The notes: generated by a model not told the origin, from the sequence alone. 64,000 bases of DNA from Cucumis sativus (GCF_000004075.3 NC_026656.2:1550001-1614000), one strand, 5' to 3'; shown: positions 1 to 13,600, counted from the stretch's first letter. A program made the numbers and translations.

Positions 1-633
1 ACTTTTGACTTTGTTGTTGAAGATGGATTGCATGATATGCTTATTGTTGAAGTTTGGGATCATGACACTTTTGGAAAGGTGAGGCATCACTCTATTATGA
101 TCGGCTATTTTTCTAATCTCATTTTGAGCTTGGAGTTACCTTGTTTGACCCCAGAGAGTTCACGGCCGCATGACTAAGAAAATCAATCTCAATAAATTAT
201 TAACTCATGGCTAAACAACTCCATTTCTTGCCTCAAACGCGCTCCTATACAAAAGCTTTTAATATGTCTTGAATTTAAATGATCATTGGTGCCTTATTCA
301 CTAAGTTGCTCTCAAATTGATATTTTTTAAAACTGGTTTCCAGTCTCTCTAGCGCTGTGGAAGTTTCTCATTAAACTTACCTTTTCTTTTTCTACTCCAA
401 TCCAACAATGTTTAGAACATAAAATGAGTCACCTTGTCTCAGTAATAAAGATAACACGATTCTAACTGATTTATTGGATCAACCAGGATTATATGGGAAG
501 ATGCATTTTGACACTTACAAGAGTAATATTAGAAGGGGAATACAAGGAATCATTTGAACTCGACGGAGCCAAGTCGGGGAGGTTAAATTTACACCTCAAG
601 TGGATGCCCCAACCAATCTACCGTGATACCTAA
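1..633 (+). CDS. C2-domain protein, SYT4/SYT5 (NTMC2T2) type, 3' end only
   Basis: Partial gene entering from the left edge. Two exons are visible: 1-78 (donor GTGAGG) and 487-633, joined in phase 0 and ending in TAA. Together they give 75 residues of a C2 domain: VEDGLHDMLIVEVWDHDTFGK is followed by DYMGRCILTLTRV, and the C-terminus is LKWMPQPIYRDT. The Asp-His-Asp loop and the strand pattern are those of the last C2 domain of plant E-Syt-like proteins, and the YRDT/YRDS tail recalls Arabidopsis SYT4/SYT5. Family members tether the ER to other membranes through an SMP domain and Ca2+/lipid-binding C2 domains; those N-terminal parts lie outside the window. Another C2 protein with a similar tail cannot be excluded. 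The gene converges with TOC90. Confidence 0.75.
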
Positions 634-2107
634 ACAATTTTCAGAAGTGTAAACCAGTAAGTTGGAGGTTGTACAACACCTACTTCTCTAAGCAGATGAG
701 ATGAATAATGAAGTCTCACATCTTTTATCTGTGAGAGAAACGACCTGAAGATTGTATATATAATTGTTCCATATCACTTTGGCACTATGCACAGACCACT
801 CAATTATGAAGAGAGGAATTTTACAAGCAGAGCAAATGAAGGAGATGCCCTTTACTTTCAATTCCTTAAAAGTGTTAATTTTTCTTTTTTTTGAGAGAGA
901 ATATGAAAGAAAGCCTTTCTGGCTGCAAATTCTGACACGTTTATATATGTATTTATTATATTTCTCTTAGTTAAAATATCTCATTCTTTATGAATCTATG
1001 TTTCAATTTTACCGACCATAGCTTAATTGACATGTCCTTCTGACCTTACCTTTTTCCTACCTTTTATCTTTCACCTTTTCTCAGCGTTGCTGATCATAGC
1101 TTAGTTGACATGTCCTTGTGATCTTATCTTTCACCCTAAGTTGTGGATGTCTTTGAATCACCAGCAATTTACCTTTTTTCGACGTTGCTGATTATAGCTT
1201 AGTTGACATGTCTACCATTAGCCCCAAAAAAGGTGTATTATTAAATATATATATATATATATATAATCTTATTCTAGATTGTTAACAATAGAGCAAGTTC
1301 TAAATTAAATCTTAGTTTGAATCACGTTAAAAAGCTCTTATATGGTTCTAAGCTTTTTTTAATGGTAAGTATATTCTTGATAAATAAACAGTAGCTTACG
1401 TTTATTTTTTCCTAAATTTGATAGAAGAGCCAACAAAATGTACAATTAATTATATTAAATTTACTAATTCATGAAAGATTAATAATATATGTTTTATTCG
1501 CCCCACAAATCTGTTTAGATGGTTTATTTATTTTTGAAAGAAAACCTCTTTTTGATATTAAAATAAATTAGCACTTCTCTTGGTCTGATTAACTTGGAGC
1601 TATTCAAAAAACTCGAACAGAGTTTAGTTAATTAAGATATAAGGATTTTTGTCAAAAATAAAAAGAAAAGAACAAACTATAGAACATATTTTGTCATTTT
1701 TCCTATTTTTGACGATAATCAGGATCACAAGGGTACAAGACTAGCAAAATGGCAAAACAAATTATTATTAAAAAGAAAATAAGCGAAGTTCAATAAATAC
1801 AAAAATTGTAATTTATTCAGGAAGTTTTAAGAACAAAGGCTAACCTCATCTATCGCTGTACAATTATAACTCAAAATTTCCCCCAAGCGTACATACCTCT
1901 GGCCAACATCACCAATAAAATTTCCTCAGAACTGTTAGGCAAAAACGCCTATCTCTGCTACCAATCAGCAGTATGCTTCTCTGGGAATGCAAATAGAGTA
2001 CAAACACAAAGACGATTAATCATGTGTGGCCTTTAAAAATATCTCATTGTTCTAGATTGCAGAGTAGTCTCATCTTTGAGTTCAGAATGCCATAGATTCA
2101 TTAGAAA
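634..2107. other. Spacer between convergent SYT-like gene and TOC90
   Basis: This must hold the 3' UTRs of both convergent genes. It is AT-rich, with a (TA)n run at about 1244-1265 and three copies of a tRNA-A-box-like repeat at 1014-1213 (listed separately). No convincing coding sequence is seen. Confidence 0.6.
1014..1213 (+). repeat. Three spaced copies of a SINE-head-like motif
   Basis: Near-identical 27-36 base segments occur at 1014-1048, 1091-1126 and 1187-1213. Each carries a core reading ATAGCTTAGTTGACATGTC, or one with one or two differences. TAGCTTAGTTGA resembles a pol III A box, and a degenerate B-box-like stretch lies near 1145-1165. This suggests fragments of a tRNA-derived SINE, or a local triplication of one. 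Confidence 0.5.
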
Positions 2108-4762
2108 CTACGATGTATTGATTTCCTTTCTACGCATAAGGGCTCTCAAGATTGTAAAAGCAGAAACCAGAGCAATCTGCAAATGCTCACAGCTACTTGC
2201 TTTTATGCAGATCTGACCCATTTTACGAGTATTTAAGTTGGTGTTAACTGACAGTCTCATGCTTCGGCTAAGTCGAAACTCAGACTCTACGTTCCCGCCA
2301 AGGATCGTTTCCTTGTCAAATGAGAGAACTGTCATTGTTACCCTGAGATGGTCATTCCTCACCGGGTAGTCTCTACCTCTTAGAGTAGCATCTATGCTCC
2401 CACCGTATGCCATTTGCCCTGCTCCTTCTATACGACCGCCATTGATTACAAACTTCACTCTCTTGCCTAAAGATATGGTATCTTCCAGCTTTGCCCCGTA
2501 ATAGCAATTTTTCTTGAAAGATGTCAGAGAAACTCCAATCCCAGGAAGGTTGTGTTTAATGCTCCCCAACTTTGCATTGCTATGAACTGTGTACATCTTA
2601 TCTGTACCGGCAGATTGAACATCAAGACCTAAAGTATAAGAAGTTCTCCTGGAATCCATGTAAGAAGCAGCACACTCAGATTGAATGTTAAATACATTCT
2701 TATCCTTGCTCACCTGTCCAGCGACTGAGGTAAAAACATTTTTGTTCATCTCCATCGCTGTTTCCAGGTTTATCCCATCAAAGCCTACATCGTGATCCCA
2801 TCCTTGTGGGTCAAGAACAGGTCTCACAATCCACTGATCATCTACTGCAATGCAACGGTATCTGTGAACAGGACAATCTGGGTCAAAACTTGGGGGAACG
2901 GCCATATCTGGAAGCAGAACAGCATCTGCTTCCGGCATTGCCTGCAAGTCGCCATTATTATCATTGTGTACCAAGTCTCTATCTTTTAAAAGCTTGATCT
3001 CCTTCCTCTTTTGATACTCTTCTCTTAACTGTTTCTTTAAATATAGAGTTTCCCTGTAATCCAGCTCATCCAGGTATTCCTTCTTCAGAGAGTTTGACAA
3101 TTTCTTGAATTGGGATTTTGTCAAAATGCGAAAAGAAGGTAGATCGTCATAGTCATCTTCGTCAATGTCGTTGAGTAGAATAGCTTCAAAGTCATTGTCC
3201 ACACCCAATGTATTTGCCATACTTCGGTGCCGTAAAAAAGATGAGAGTAAGTGGGGAAGTGAAGGCAGCCGGGAAATAGCTGATGGCCCCAGCTCAATGC
3301 AATTTTGAAATTTCAATAGTGTATTAATGCTGCCCAAAATTTTAGTACAAATGCACAACAACAAGAAATGTGATCTCCAGACCTGTCCGTTTGGAAGAAC
3401 TTTTTCCCCCATAATATTTTTCTTACACTGAGGATGGTTCTCAACCAAAAGGATGGGATTGTCAAGTTTTGAGTCAGACAACGCCTGATATATATTTTGC
3501 TGCAAAACATCTGAGCAATGGGCCACATATGATTCGAAGGAGACAGGATACCCATCAGGTCCTTCAGGAAGAGCTGAGGAACAATGAGTCAAGACTAGGA
3601 TGGTGTTGAACCAAATTGCAGAACCAAAGACCTCATTCATTAGCTTCATCAAAAGATAATCACCATGATGCTTATTTACAAGGTCAAGGCGATCAAAGTA
3701 CAAAACAATATCTGGTGGGGATTTCCTTATATATCTCTTCACTGAAAACATAATTTTCTTATTTCTCTTCATATTTCCTGAGGACGATTGTGAAAGACCA
3801 GGAGTATCAATGATGGATACTTTTATCCCATTAATTGTCCCCACAATCTCGTGGATATGACCAGTTGCAGGTTGAAATGCATTAGTTGGAGTTTTTGCTT
3901 GATCAAAGAGGGAATTTATGGTAGCACTCTTACCAACTCCTGTTTTACCCAGTACAAGTATCCTAAATGTGAAGTTTAATTCTGGTATCCCAGCTGCTTC
4001 TTGTTCAGCTGCTTTTGCTCTGGCTTTGATCCTTTCAAGGTTAACTCTTTTAAGATCAGATTCCCCTACCTGTATCAAAGTCGCTAGATGTATTCGATAC
4101 AAAACTTTTTCCACTAGCAAATTGTTCTGTGTCTGCCCAATTCTCAGTAGAAGTCGAAAGAACTGAACTTGGAGGTCCTCAATCTTTGTCAACACGTCCT
4201 TCTTTACCCCGTTAGAGTCATGTTGAGATTGGGATGAGTCTCCTCCAACCTGTGCCAGGGACAAATCATCTTGATTCTCCAAATTCCCATTAGAGTCTGA
4301 TGTATGAGGGGTAGTGGGAGCTACAATATTGGTTGCTTGTGCAACTACAAAAGGTACATGATGAAATTCTAGAATTAGCAAAGTTTGAAAACAACCAGAA
4401 ATGGTTTGTAAAACAAGCTTACATTCTTCAATAGTAGAATATAGCTCATTTAAAATTTAGAGAGACAATGAAAAGTTTAATGTGGTCAGCATGCTTAAAA
4501 AGAGGAGATGTCCTATTGGATAAGTAATCCGATCAAGCTATAAAAACTTCTTAAAATCTGTGTCATCAGCAAAGGAAAGATAATTATGAATCTAAAATAA
4601 ATCAGAATTAGCATATCGATATGTACCTTCATCATCTTGGTTTTCATCCATGTGCTCTTTATTTTCCTCACCAAAGAAACCGTCACTCCCCAGTAATGGT
4701 CTTGATGAAACCACAGACTTGGATACTAATTGAGAAAACAACCAGTCTCTAACACCCTTCAT
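2108..4762 (-). CDS. TOC90: TOC90, chloroplast outer-envelope preprotein receptor GTPase
   Basis: Receptor GTPase of the TOC159 family, which binds preproteins at the outer envelope and works with TOC75/TOC33. Coding exons are 4762-4627 and 4344-2108, joined in phase 1 to give 790 residues, close to Arabidopsis TOC90 (about 793). The start is MKGVRDWLFSQLVSKS, with no long acidic A-domain; that absence separates TOC90 from TOC159/132/120. The GTPase domain follows: G1 GKTGVGKSATINS near residue 178, switch II DTPGL, then the C-terminal membrane-anchoring M domain. An acceptor (TTTTGCAG) lies 5 bases before the ATG, so a 5' UTR intron is expected. The first UTR exon probably sits near 5930-6150, over a GATTCC microsatellite. 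The apparent in-frame extension before residue 46 in the big exon is intron. Confidence 0.93.
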
Positions 4763-5153
4763 TTTGCCTGCAAAATATTAAAAAGGTATGAACAAAAACG
4801 CTTTAATAATTAATTGAGAAAACAAACATTACAGGGTGCTCTTATTGTTATAACTGAATGGCAAGTGCTCTTATTGTTAGAATAGTTTGAGAGAAACTTG
4901 GCTGCCAAGCACTGACGAGAAGATCATTCACAAACATAACAGACAACATAATACAGCAACTTTTATGTGGTAATTGGTATCACCTTCTCCTAGCAATAAG
5001 GCTACTGTTCTTTGCTAAAAAACCAGGAACGAACAAAAATGAATGCCATGTAGTCCCAACAAAAATCCTCTACACCAAATAAAATACATATAAAGATTCC
5101 TCTTCCAACTTATCCTCAGTAATTAAGGTCCTACCCATCAACTCCTCAAACGG

Positions 5154-5581
5154 AATCCATAAGGAATTTATATCAATAAGATCATGTGCCTTAGTACCTA
5201 TTTGTTCTTCACAGAGGCCTGAATGGGTGTAACATTCAGGTTTTTCCTTCAACCTATTCCATAAGTCCATCCACCTTGAAAGCCGAGAACATTCACATTT
5301 CCTTCAATCAAGTTCAAAACTACAAGCACCCTTTTCCAACGCTTCCGAGTTCCCATAGAAATCATCAAATCATTTTCCTACTACAGCTAGAGAGAGTTCA
5401 CAAGACGTAATCCAAATAGACCAATTACATATTATCTCCACTTCTCTTAAACAGACGAGTCCTGTTTCTTTACATCCACTATTATCAACTCCAATCCTAA
5501 GAACCTTGTTATCTATCAAACGAAATCTAACCCAATAATCCAAGACATCACGAGGCAAGAATCCATAAGGAATTTATATCA
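5154..5581. repeat. 22-bp perfect direct repeat flanking about 384 bp
   Basis: The same 22 bases (beginning AATCCATAAGG) occur at 5154-5175 and 5560-5581, inside the presumed 5' UTR intron of TOC90. The DNA between has partly open minus-strand frames (5558-5370, 5270-5070) that I do not recognise. Such long repeats are too long for an ordinary target-site duplication and may mark a local duplication. Confidence 0.45.
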
Positions 5582-5984
5582 CCAAGAATCACTAAGAACT
5601 CAACGTAGACAACTCAGCATTTTCCCATACACATGCATTTCTCTAACCATCACCACAAATCCTCATTCTCTCTTCGCGCTTCCAAGCTCAAACAACAAAA
5701 TAAAGCATATCCTAAACAAAAACCACAACCCAGTTCAACTAAACTAAATACTCACCACCCACTAGATAACTCCATTGAACGCATGAAAACAAGAACAAAT
5801 TCTCACCTCAAACAAGAAGCCTCCACTGAAATGAACCGGAATTGAACAAAAAAAAATCCTGGGACAAAGCAATAGCATCAACTTAACTTCTCCAAGAACC
5901 AAGCCAAAATTGAACCAAGGTTACGCTCACATCTCAATTACAAAACTTCGCATCGGAAACCGACGAAGAAATGTCCCCGATTGA

Positions 5985-6018
5985 GATTCCGATTCCAATT
6001 CCGATTCCGATTCCGATT
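5985..6018 (+). repeat. GATTCC hexanucleotide microsatellite
   Basis: Five to six tandem GATTCC units, one of them imperfect. They lie where the first, untranslated exon of TOC90 (minus strand) is expected, so the transcript would carry GGAATC repeats. Confidence 0.8.
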
Positions 6019-6159
6019 GACGTGTACGGTGAAGACAAAGGAAAAATTTGGGCGAGGGCTAAGGCGAGAGAAAAGGGATAAGACAGAAACACAATTTGGA
6101 AAAACGGAAACTGAAATGGAACCCAAAGCACAAGAGAGGACAACCTTATCAATTATAAG

Positions 6160-8745
6160 CTGCGGTAAGGACCATGATAGTGTATACTTCAAATGCGACA
6201 CGTGGCAATCCTTTTAACATCTAACGGACCAGATGAGTTCGATTTTATGTGGTTGAGATGATTTGTTATACATGCGTGGGAGGGTAACGTACGGACACGT
6301 GGTGGAAGGAGAGTGGTTGGTTCAATATAAGTCATCATCACCTCAAGTCGTTGGATAGTTAACTGAACTTTTTCGTTTGAAAGCCTTTTGAAATAATATA
6401 ACACTCTGAGTCTAGCAAAGAGTAATGAATAAACTTATATCACATTAATAGGAGTAATCTTGTAATCTCTATATGTCTCTCATCATTTACTTGATTTAGT
6501 CGGTCAAATTAGTTAGCACTAACCACCTACGTGTGCCTTATTTTGTATAACTTAACTTTTGTTATCAATTAAGAGTTTTAGTGGTTGTTTGGGTTTCAAT
6601 TTCTTTGTCTCTAATTATAACCAGTGGTGTTTTCAAGTACTACAATTCACAATTAACGATAATACAATTCACGTCTCTTTATAATTGATATTTAAGGATC
6701 ATGCATAGTATTTAATTCAACTTAGCTGACAATTTTCTTTTCTTGTTATTATTTTCTTGACAGAAATCAGAACTATTGTTTAGTTAGAAATACTTGAAGT
6801 TATTTCATTCATTTTTTTCACCAGCAACCAAAGAAGGCTCTTTCTTAAAGAAGCATGCAGGAGAAAATGGACAAAATTTGAAACTGTTCCTTGGCATTGT
6901 TGGATTGTTTGTGTTCTCTGGCTTATGGTGGTTAGTTGAGCAACCTTCACATCTTTTTCTGGTAAACATGGTTGACATAATATCGACCAACATATCAAAT
7001 ATTTGTACCCTTTCTCCACAATGTCTACATGACTCAAATGGAGAAAATGGTGAAGCATACAGTTATATTTGCACCATCTATTTCTAACGATAAATCGACA
7101 TGATCCAAATGGCATTGATTTTGCCCATTTTTTAGAATCCAATGTTACAAGTCATCAAATGCAATCTTATGATGGCTATTTTTTGTGCCTTTCAGTATGG
7201 CGTTTGGCAGCAATAGGCATTGAACCCAAGTTTGCACCTCCTAAATCAGCAGAAGTGGTGGAAATCTTGTTGCCAGTTGCTTCCTTGGAAATTTTGTTGC
7301 TGATGACTTCTAGTATGTTATATATAAAGAGAGATTAGCAATCTTTCATGAACTGAAGCATTAAATTGAATCACATTTGGTTTTATTTTATAGGGCATTG
7401 AAGAAGCCATTTGGAGAAGCCCTTTGGTGGTTGCATTAGGTTCCTAGGGCACGTTGACTGATATTGTCATCCATGGCCGCCATTAATTTTTGCTTTACAT
7501 TCTTGGATCAGTCTTAGGTAAGACATCAATTATATTCCAACAAAAACTTTAAAATTTGATCGCTCTTGAGCTATTTCAGCGTCGATAGTCTGAATAACCT
7601 GTTTCTAAGAACAAAGTTGAGGTTGCATCCTTGATAAATAAACAGAACACTTTTCTTAATCTGATCTACCATATAAACTTGTTTTCTTTGTTGAAACACG
7701 GGCATAGTCATTCTCCGATCATGTGAAAAGAGTTGAGATATACTTAGACTGGAACCATGCACTTTAATTTTCAAATGTTGTAATATTCTCTCTTTTTTTT
7801 TCTCAGTATTTATAGGGTTAATAGCTGCCAACCTCTCAGATTGGCTAGCACCAAAGTTGACATTTATATTCAATTCAGTAAAGCTCAGAAGTGTAATTTG
7901 AAGAGTGGTCAACAAGAATTTTGAACGTTAGACAAAAGTTTATTACAGATGCTGCTGCTCAGAAACTTTCTTCAGCCAACAGCAAACTTTGACTTTAAAC
8001 TAAAACATTTTAGAATATCTTTGCATCCTCATCAACAGACTAAAAACCGCATAAAGTTCCATGTATTTATGTCAGGAAGTAGATTAATCAGGAGAGAGAG
8101 AGAGAGAGAGAGTCAAAAGAGAGTTAAATTCAGTATGAATCACGTGTAATAAAAAAGGGCTAAAGCAGCCTGTCATTATACTGTTACTCCACCAGATCCA
8201 AAAGGAGCAGCAGCCCATATGTTGAAGTTTCATGTTTGAACCAAGAGGTGGTTCTCCACCAAAAAAAATGATGGATAAAATTTAAAATCAGAAGCCCGGG
8301 CAACGATGAACCCACCCGGAATACTTAGTTATCTAGAGAGAGAGCTCTATAATTAGATTTTTCATACCTTTTCTTTTCATGGTATGTGAAGAGAGATCAG
8401 TAATCTGCTGAGCCACAACTTAGTATTGAAACTCCAAGGCTAGCCACCATACTTGAGTAGTAGTGAAAAGGAGTTCAGGAAAAGTACCAGAGAAGTTCCC
8501 TTCAAATAGGGATCTGAGTCTGCCTTCAAGAGTAAATTTGTCACGATTTTCCTCTTCAAAAAGTTTCGGGCACGCCTGTGTCTTAACAGTAGAATGTGTT
8601 AATGTGTAGGCATCCACTCAGAGCTCAACTAGTCACTGAAAAAAATATCAATTACTGGCTTCCATGGAAAACAAGCATACTGATGAAATCAATTGAGCTT
8701 CAACCAATCTTGACCCATGATGAAGTATTCCATCTAACCAAAATG
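6160..8745. other. Spacer between TOC90 promoter and UBP22 3' end
   Basis: TOC90 is transcribed away from here and UBP22 ends here. Short open frames on both strands at 6780-7340 overlap one another and match no family I know; one plus-strand frame (about 6830-6960) is hydrophobic. A (GA)n run lies at 8092-8112. I see no supported gene. Confidence 0.5.
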
Positions 8746-11700
8746 TTAGGAAGCACTCTGCTTCTCACTTGCCTTGTAATAGAGCATCTTTTGCACATAA
8801 AACATCATGTATCCTTGTGCAGCCCTGACAATGTTTTCATTGACTTGGGTAATCCAAGCATCGTCGCATTTATACCATTGATTACTTAGCCGCAAGTAGG
8901 TCACGTAATGGCCAGCGTCCAATTTTCCTTTATGAGTAATAACGGCAAACAACTCAAATTCCGACGACATCTCATTACAACCATCTAGTTCATCTCCATC
9001 AAATGGAAAAATCCTATTTCCAAACCGACTTCTCAAGATTGAAGATGAGAGGTAGGGTGCCATGTCTAAAGAAAATGGAAACTGCAAATAACGATCCACC
9101 TTCCGTGACATTTTCCGAACCGAAGAATGCTCAAATCTTTTAATGTGGAAACAAGAAACTAATGGAAGCTTTCGTATGGACATTTGTTTGAGAGATTCCT
9201 GCCGCACCTGACACTGTTGGCAGAAGAATTTCTGGTCAGACCCAAGTTTTTCGGGTCTAGTGAATTGGTCCAAACAACCCACCAGGGAAGATAATCTCTG
9301 GTTTTGGCTTGAGTTCATGCAATCTGCCTCCCCATTGCAAGGAAGATTTGACCTTGCGGCTGCCATCTTTGCAGATCCCCCTAGATTTGGTTCCAAATCC
9401 AACGAGATGTCTACACATGGATCATAGGTTGTTGACGTGAAACCACAAGCCATACACATGACATCAGATCGCAATATGCCAGAAAATACTCTATGAGCAA
9501 TACAACAGTCTCCATTGCCTGCACTGGAGAAAAGACGGGGATAAGTTATTCAATACTAAAATGAAGCTATGTTATCAAATCAGAATTATTCTCATACACC
9601 AAAATGAGAACTTAATCGTTAAATGCTGAGCTAAAACAAAATCTAAAAGACAGTGGCAAAGAAATTCATATCAAATAACCTTAAGAACATATAAAACATT
9701 CATCTTTTGTATTATCCCTAAGCAAGGAATGAAATGTTAGGGCCTTAATTCTATCTTTCCTTATTTGTTCAGAAAATTGTCTAGTATTAGAAATGTTGGC
9801 AATAGTGGAGAGTTTTTATGGATATTTTCCGGGACTCAGTGACTAGCATTATCAAGAAAGATGAGAACTGGTAGAAGGTGACAAATATCACCCCATGAAT
9901 AAAAATGGTTTGCAAGATTTTTCACCAACTCCTTAACAAACCTGGTCTGACCTTTGCTCATGAACGGGTTCATAATAGTCAATATGCTTAACGTCTTGGA
10001 CTCAAACAAAGGCATTGCGTGATAAACATGTGAGGTGGATGATCCTACTTGTAACTCATAACCAAGTTGGTTGAGAAAAAATTGACTTACAAGTGAGAAG
10101 TAGAAAATACCATCAAGCCAGCAAGGTTGAGTTTGGAAATTATCCCTAAATCTTTGAGCACTTGTCAACTCCTAGAGCAATAGCAAGATTCCTAGACTCA
10201 AATCCTGCAGTTAAATTTTATGGTTACTTACTACGAATTATCTTGGCTTTGGAAAAAACACACGCTAATACAAACAAAACAAGGTGATTGTTAAAAATCA
10301 GTCTAAGCTGATCGTCTTTCATATATGCAATGCAGCAAGTTTCATTCATATGATATGCCTTGGGGTTATCCATTGACTGTTGTCTGGGCTTTTCAACTGA
10401 AAATTTAAATACCCACTTAAGCAGCTAAGGATTTTCCCCCAACTCAAATGAGACATCTTATCCAAGCAGAGTCAATTGGAGATATACCAAACTATTTATT
10501 GATGCAGAGTGACTGGCCAGCCTATAGAATTAGCAACCTTTCCAGCCTCCGTTCATCTATCAGAGTGCCTTGAAACCTAAATTCTAATTCGGACTGATTA
10601 AGGAAAGATGGTCAAATGGCAGAACTGGCCAAGCCAGGAAGGTTCAACTGCTGGAGATTATTTCTTTGGTTAGATTTAGTTTTCAAAACAAGTGTTGCAG
10701 CACCAAAATTAGTTGGGTTTCATTAAACTCAAGAAGAATATGGAGCTCACAACCCAGAAACAGAGAATCAAATTTCTAGATAGTAATAGAAAAGACATAT
10801 ACATTGCACTTAAACTCAATGAGGAGCACTAATATGTTCAAGAAATACCTAAATCACTAAAAGAAATGTGACATTAAAAAATACAAGAATCCATACACAT
10901 GAAACCAATAGGAGCTAAAAATCACTAAAGAAATGTGACATTACAGGATACACAAAATCCATACACATGAGACCAATAGTGGACCATGATATAACCGGCC
11001 ATGTTTAGAAGATTCCGCATACAGTTTGGTATTGACAAGAACAGGCTATCATAAGAATGCTACTACCTACAAAAAAAATAGCAAATTTTGCAACAAAACT
11101 AAAACCTGATTGATTCTGCCGTTTGACTTCCAAACAACCAGTGCAAAAAAGGAAAACAGGAAAGAACAAATTAGGAGAGAGAAGGAAAAAAATGAAAAAG
11201 TAGATACCACATGTACATTATTTGAAAAGGATCTGAAACCAAACAGAATATTGAAAAGCAAAAATTTACCTTGACTGTAAGGTTTACGCCGATCTTTGTC
11301 CACCTTTTCGTGGATGCCTTCAAGAATAGAGATGAAAAATTCGTGTGCATCTTGTTGTTCATAACTTGCGAGGTTTGCAGCATGTTGCCACCAACTACAA
11401 TCAGACATAGGTTGAATGGGTTGAGAAAAAAGTCCATCTTTATAACGACAATAAATTAACTAATCGAACATTCTACGAGAGAGAAAATCAAGATCTCGAA
11501 AACCTGAATAAAAATTTTGCTGGGCTGTAAGGAGTTCGATCACCGGAGAAGACAGCGGAAAACATAGCATCCAGATCACAAGCCAAACAGATGCGCGAAT
11601 TTTTACTGCCATTCCCATCATTGACATTCGAACTTACATTGCTCCCATTGACATTTCTCTGACAAAAATACCGATTATGTCGATCACTCAAGAAAAAATT

Positions 11701-12414
11701 CCTTAACGGCGGAGTATGCAGCAATGCTTGCAAAACCGAGTTCATAAAACAAGTATTCCCCAAATTATTCAATCCCCTCAACCCCCAAGGTAACTCAGAT
11801 TCAGAACCCAAATTCGAATTCACACAATCAAGTGGACTCGAGTTAGCACCCACTAAAACCCTCTCTCTCAGATCCGGCATCCACGGCTGATAATCAACCC
11901 TCCGTCGCTTCCTCAGATTCTCCGGCGGAAGCGAAGGCTGCGAAGGCGACACACCACTGGACGACACCGCATTTCCACCAAGAGTAGAAGCTGTCGTTTG
12001 AGCCAACACCACCGCAGCATCAAAGTCCCTATCGTAAACCTGGTCACGACAAGCACAGCAGAAAAGCTCAGCACGATCAACATCCACAGCGATCTCGTGA
12101 CCAGTCGGCATTGATTCAGCATGAGCCGCAGCGTGGGAATGGGATGGCGGAGCATGGCAGGAGACTGCAGCGCAGGTGACACATGCGTAAAGCCTAGGAC
12201 GAGCGGAATCGCCGCAAGAACTACAACGAGGGACTTCGTTGGGGTCTCGTCGGATGGCGGCGCGGCCACCGGGAGGCTTGACACGGAGACAGTCTTGTAG
12301 GAGGCGGAAGGACTTGGAGCCATTGCGGGAACGGAAGTCGGCGAGATGGGGACAAGAAGGGGGAAAGATCTGAGAGGTGAAAGGGAGATTTGGGTGGTGG
12401 AAATTGGAAGACAT
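8746..12414 (-). CDS. UBP22: UBP22, histone H2B deubiquitinase of the SAGA module
   Basis: Ubiquitin-specific protease of the yeast Ubp8/human USP22 group, which removes ubiquitin from H2B in the SAGA DUB module. Exons are 12414-11504, 11394-11270 and 9518-8746; phases 2 and 1 close to give 602 residues (Arabidopsis UBP22 about 557). An N-terminal Cys/His-rich ZnF-UBP domain spans about residues 60-130. The catalytic Cys box [13 protein letters not shown] has Cys near 222. QQDAHEFF follows, and the C-terminal His box is [13 protein letters not shown]. The splice after residue 303 rebuilds [15 protein letters not shown]. Intron 2 is long (9519-11269) and contains a 68-bp tandem duplication and an unrecognised open stretch (10168-9836). 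A GAA-rich tract lies just upstream of the start, in the promoter/5' UTR. Confidence 0.94.
10851..10985. repeat. 68-bp imperfect tandem duplication in UBP22 intron 2
   Basis: The segment 10851-10918 is repeated at 10919-10985 with a few substitutions and small indels. Both copies share AAATCACTAAA, GAAATGTGACATTA and ATCCATACACATGA. It looks like a simple local duplication with no coding content. Confidence 0.8.
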
Positions 12415-13600
12415 GGAAAGGAAGGTGAAAGGTTATGGAAGAAAATGGAGGATGAAGAAGAAGAAGAAGAAGGAAGAAGGGAAGAAGATGAAGATGATGA
12501 TGGTGTAAGCCCTAGATTTCATAGTCATAAGCTTCATGGATTTGAGATATCAACGGCTAGGATTGGAGAATGGGGAGTGACAAACCATTGTGGGCAATGA
12601 GGATGAACCCTTCTTTATGTGTTTGTTTTTATTTTTTCACGATTTGCAAAAATAAATAAACTTAAACGTCTAATTTTCACATTTTTATAAATTTAAAGGT
12701 TAATTGTTATTATTAAAAGTTTGATGATGTAATAAAAGATGATTTTTTTTTTTTTTTGCATGAAATGTGTTATCACGTAAGAAATTAAATCTTAGAAAAT
12801 TTCTAAGTTATATCATAACATTTGGTGCTTACTCTAAATTTTTGTTAGAAAATAATGTATATGTTGAAAAAATCATCAATAAACTAACAACTTCTCAAAT
12901 TTTTTTCCCATATGATATCTTAGCACAATTTGTTTCTTAAGTAGTAGGTTTAAATTACTTATTTTAGTTAGCATTTTCCCACCACCAATCATCTATTTAA
13001 TAGCATCAAAGCATTGAAGAACTCCAACTTTAGAAATCTAATTCTGCATTCAATTTTAAAAAGGAATTAGAAGACCAAAGAATAAAGAAAGGGGAAAGAA
13101 AAGGACAACTGTGGGTTAGTAAAAAAAAGTGAATGCAATATAATTAATATAATGTAATAAATGTAAAACTTATATTAAACTCGAGTTGACAAAATCTACG
13201 TATAGAATATGCTTCGTAGACTCTTCGAATAAACAAATTTACCGTTTGAATGTTTTTAGTGTGATTCGATTTTAAATTTGAAATTCTAAAACGTGTAATT
13301 ATATTTAAAAGTAAAAGAAAATATTATGAAAATACAATGTTTCATCTTATGAATTTAATTTAATTGATTTTGTTAAATTAAAACATATAGTATGTGATAT
13401 CTTATAAATTATATGATTTTACAAAATAACAGTTAACGTAAACACCAATTTATAAATACATTATCGAACACTTTTCGAACAATTGTTTAAATTGAAATTT
13501 AATCTCTCAATCTACTAACATTTATTTTTCAAATATGATGAAATTTCATTTTCGTTTAATAGTTTGTGAAAACAAGGATTCGCACCACATATTTTATTAG
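12415..13600. other. UBP22 upstream region and AT-rich spacer
   Basis: The first 200 bases hold the UBP22 5' UTR/promoter, including a GAAGAA-type purine tract at about 12448-12500. The rest is AT-rich with homopolymer runs and no supported gene. Confidence 0.6.

Noticed and set aside
4345-4381. Coding start inside the big TOC90 exon (MLILEF...)
   Set aside because: It begins with TTG inside an intron; the true first exon with MKGVRDWLF is at 4762-4627.
6780-7340. Overlapping open frames on both strands between TOC90 and UBP22
   Set aside because: Mutually overlapping, with no known motif and no consistent splice structure.
9836-10168. 110-residue open frame in UBP22 intron 2 as a gene
   Set aside because: No family recognised, no clear start context or neighbouring exons. 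It is noted only as intron content.
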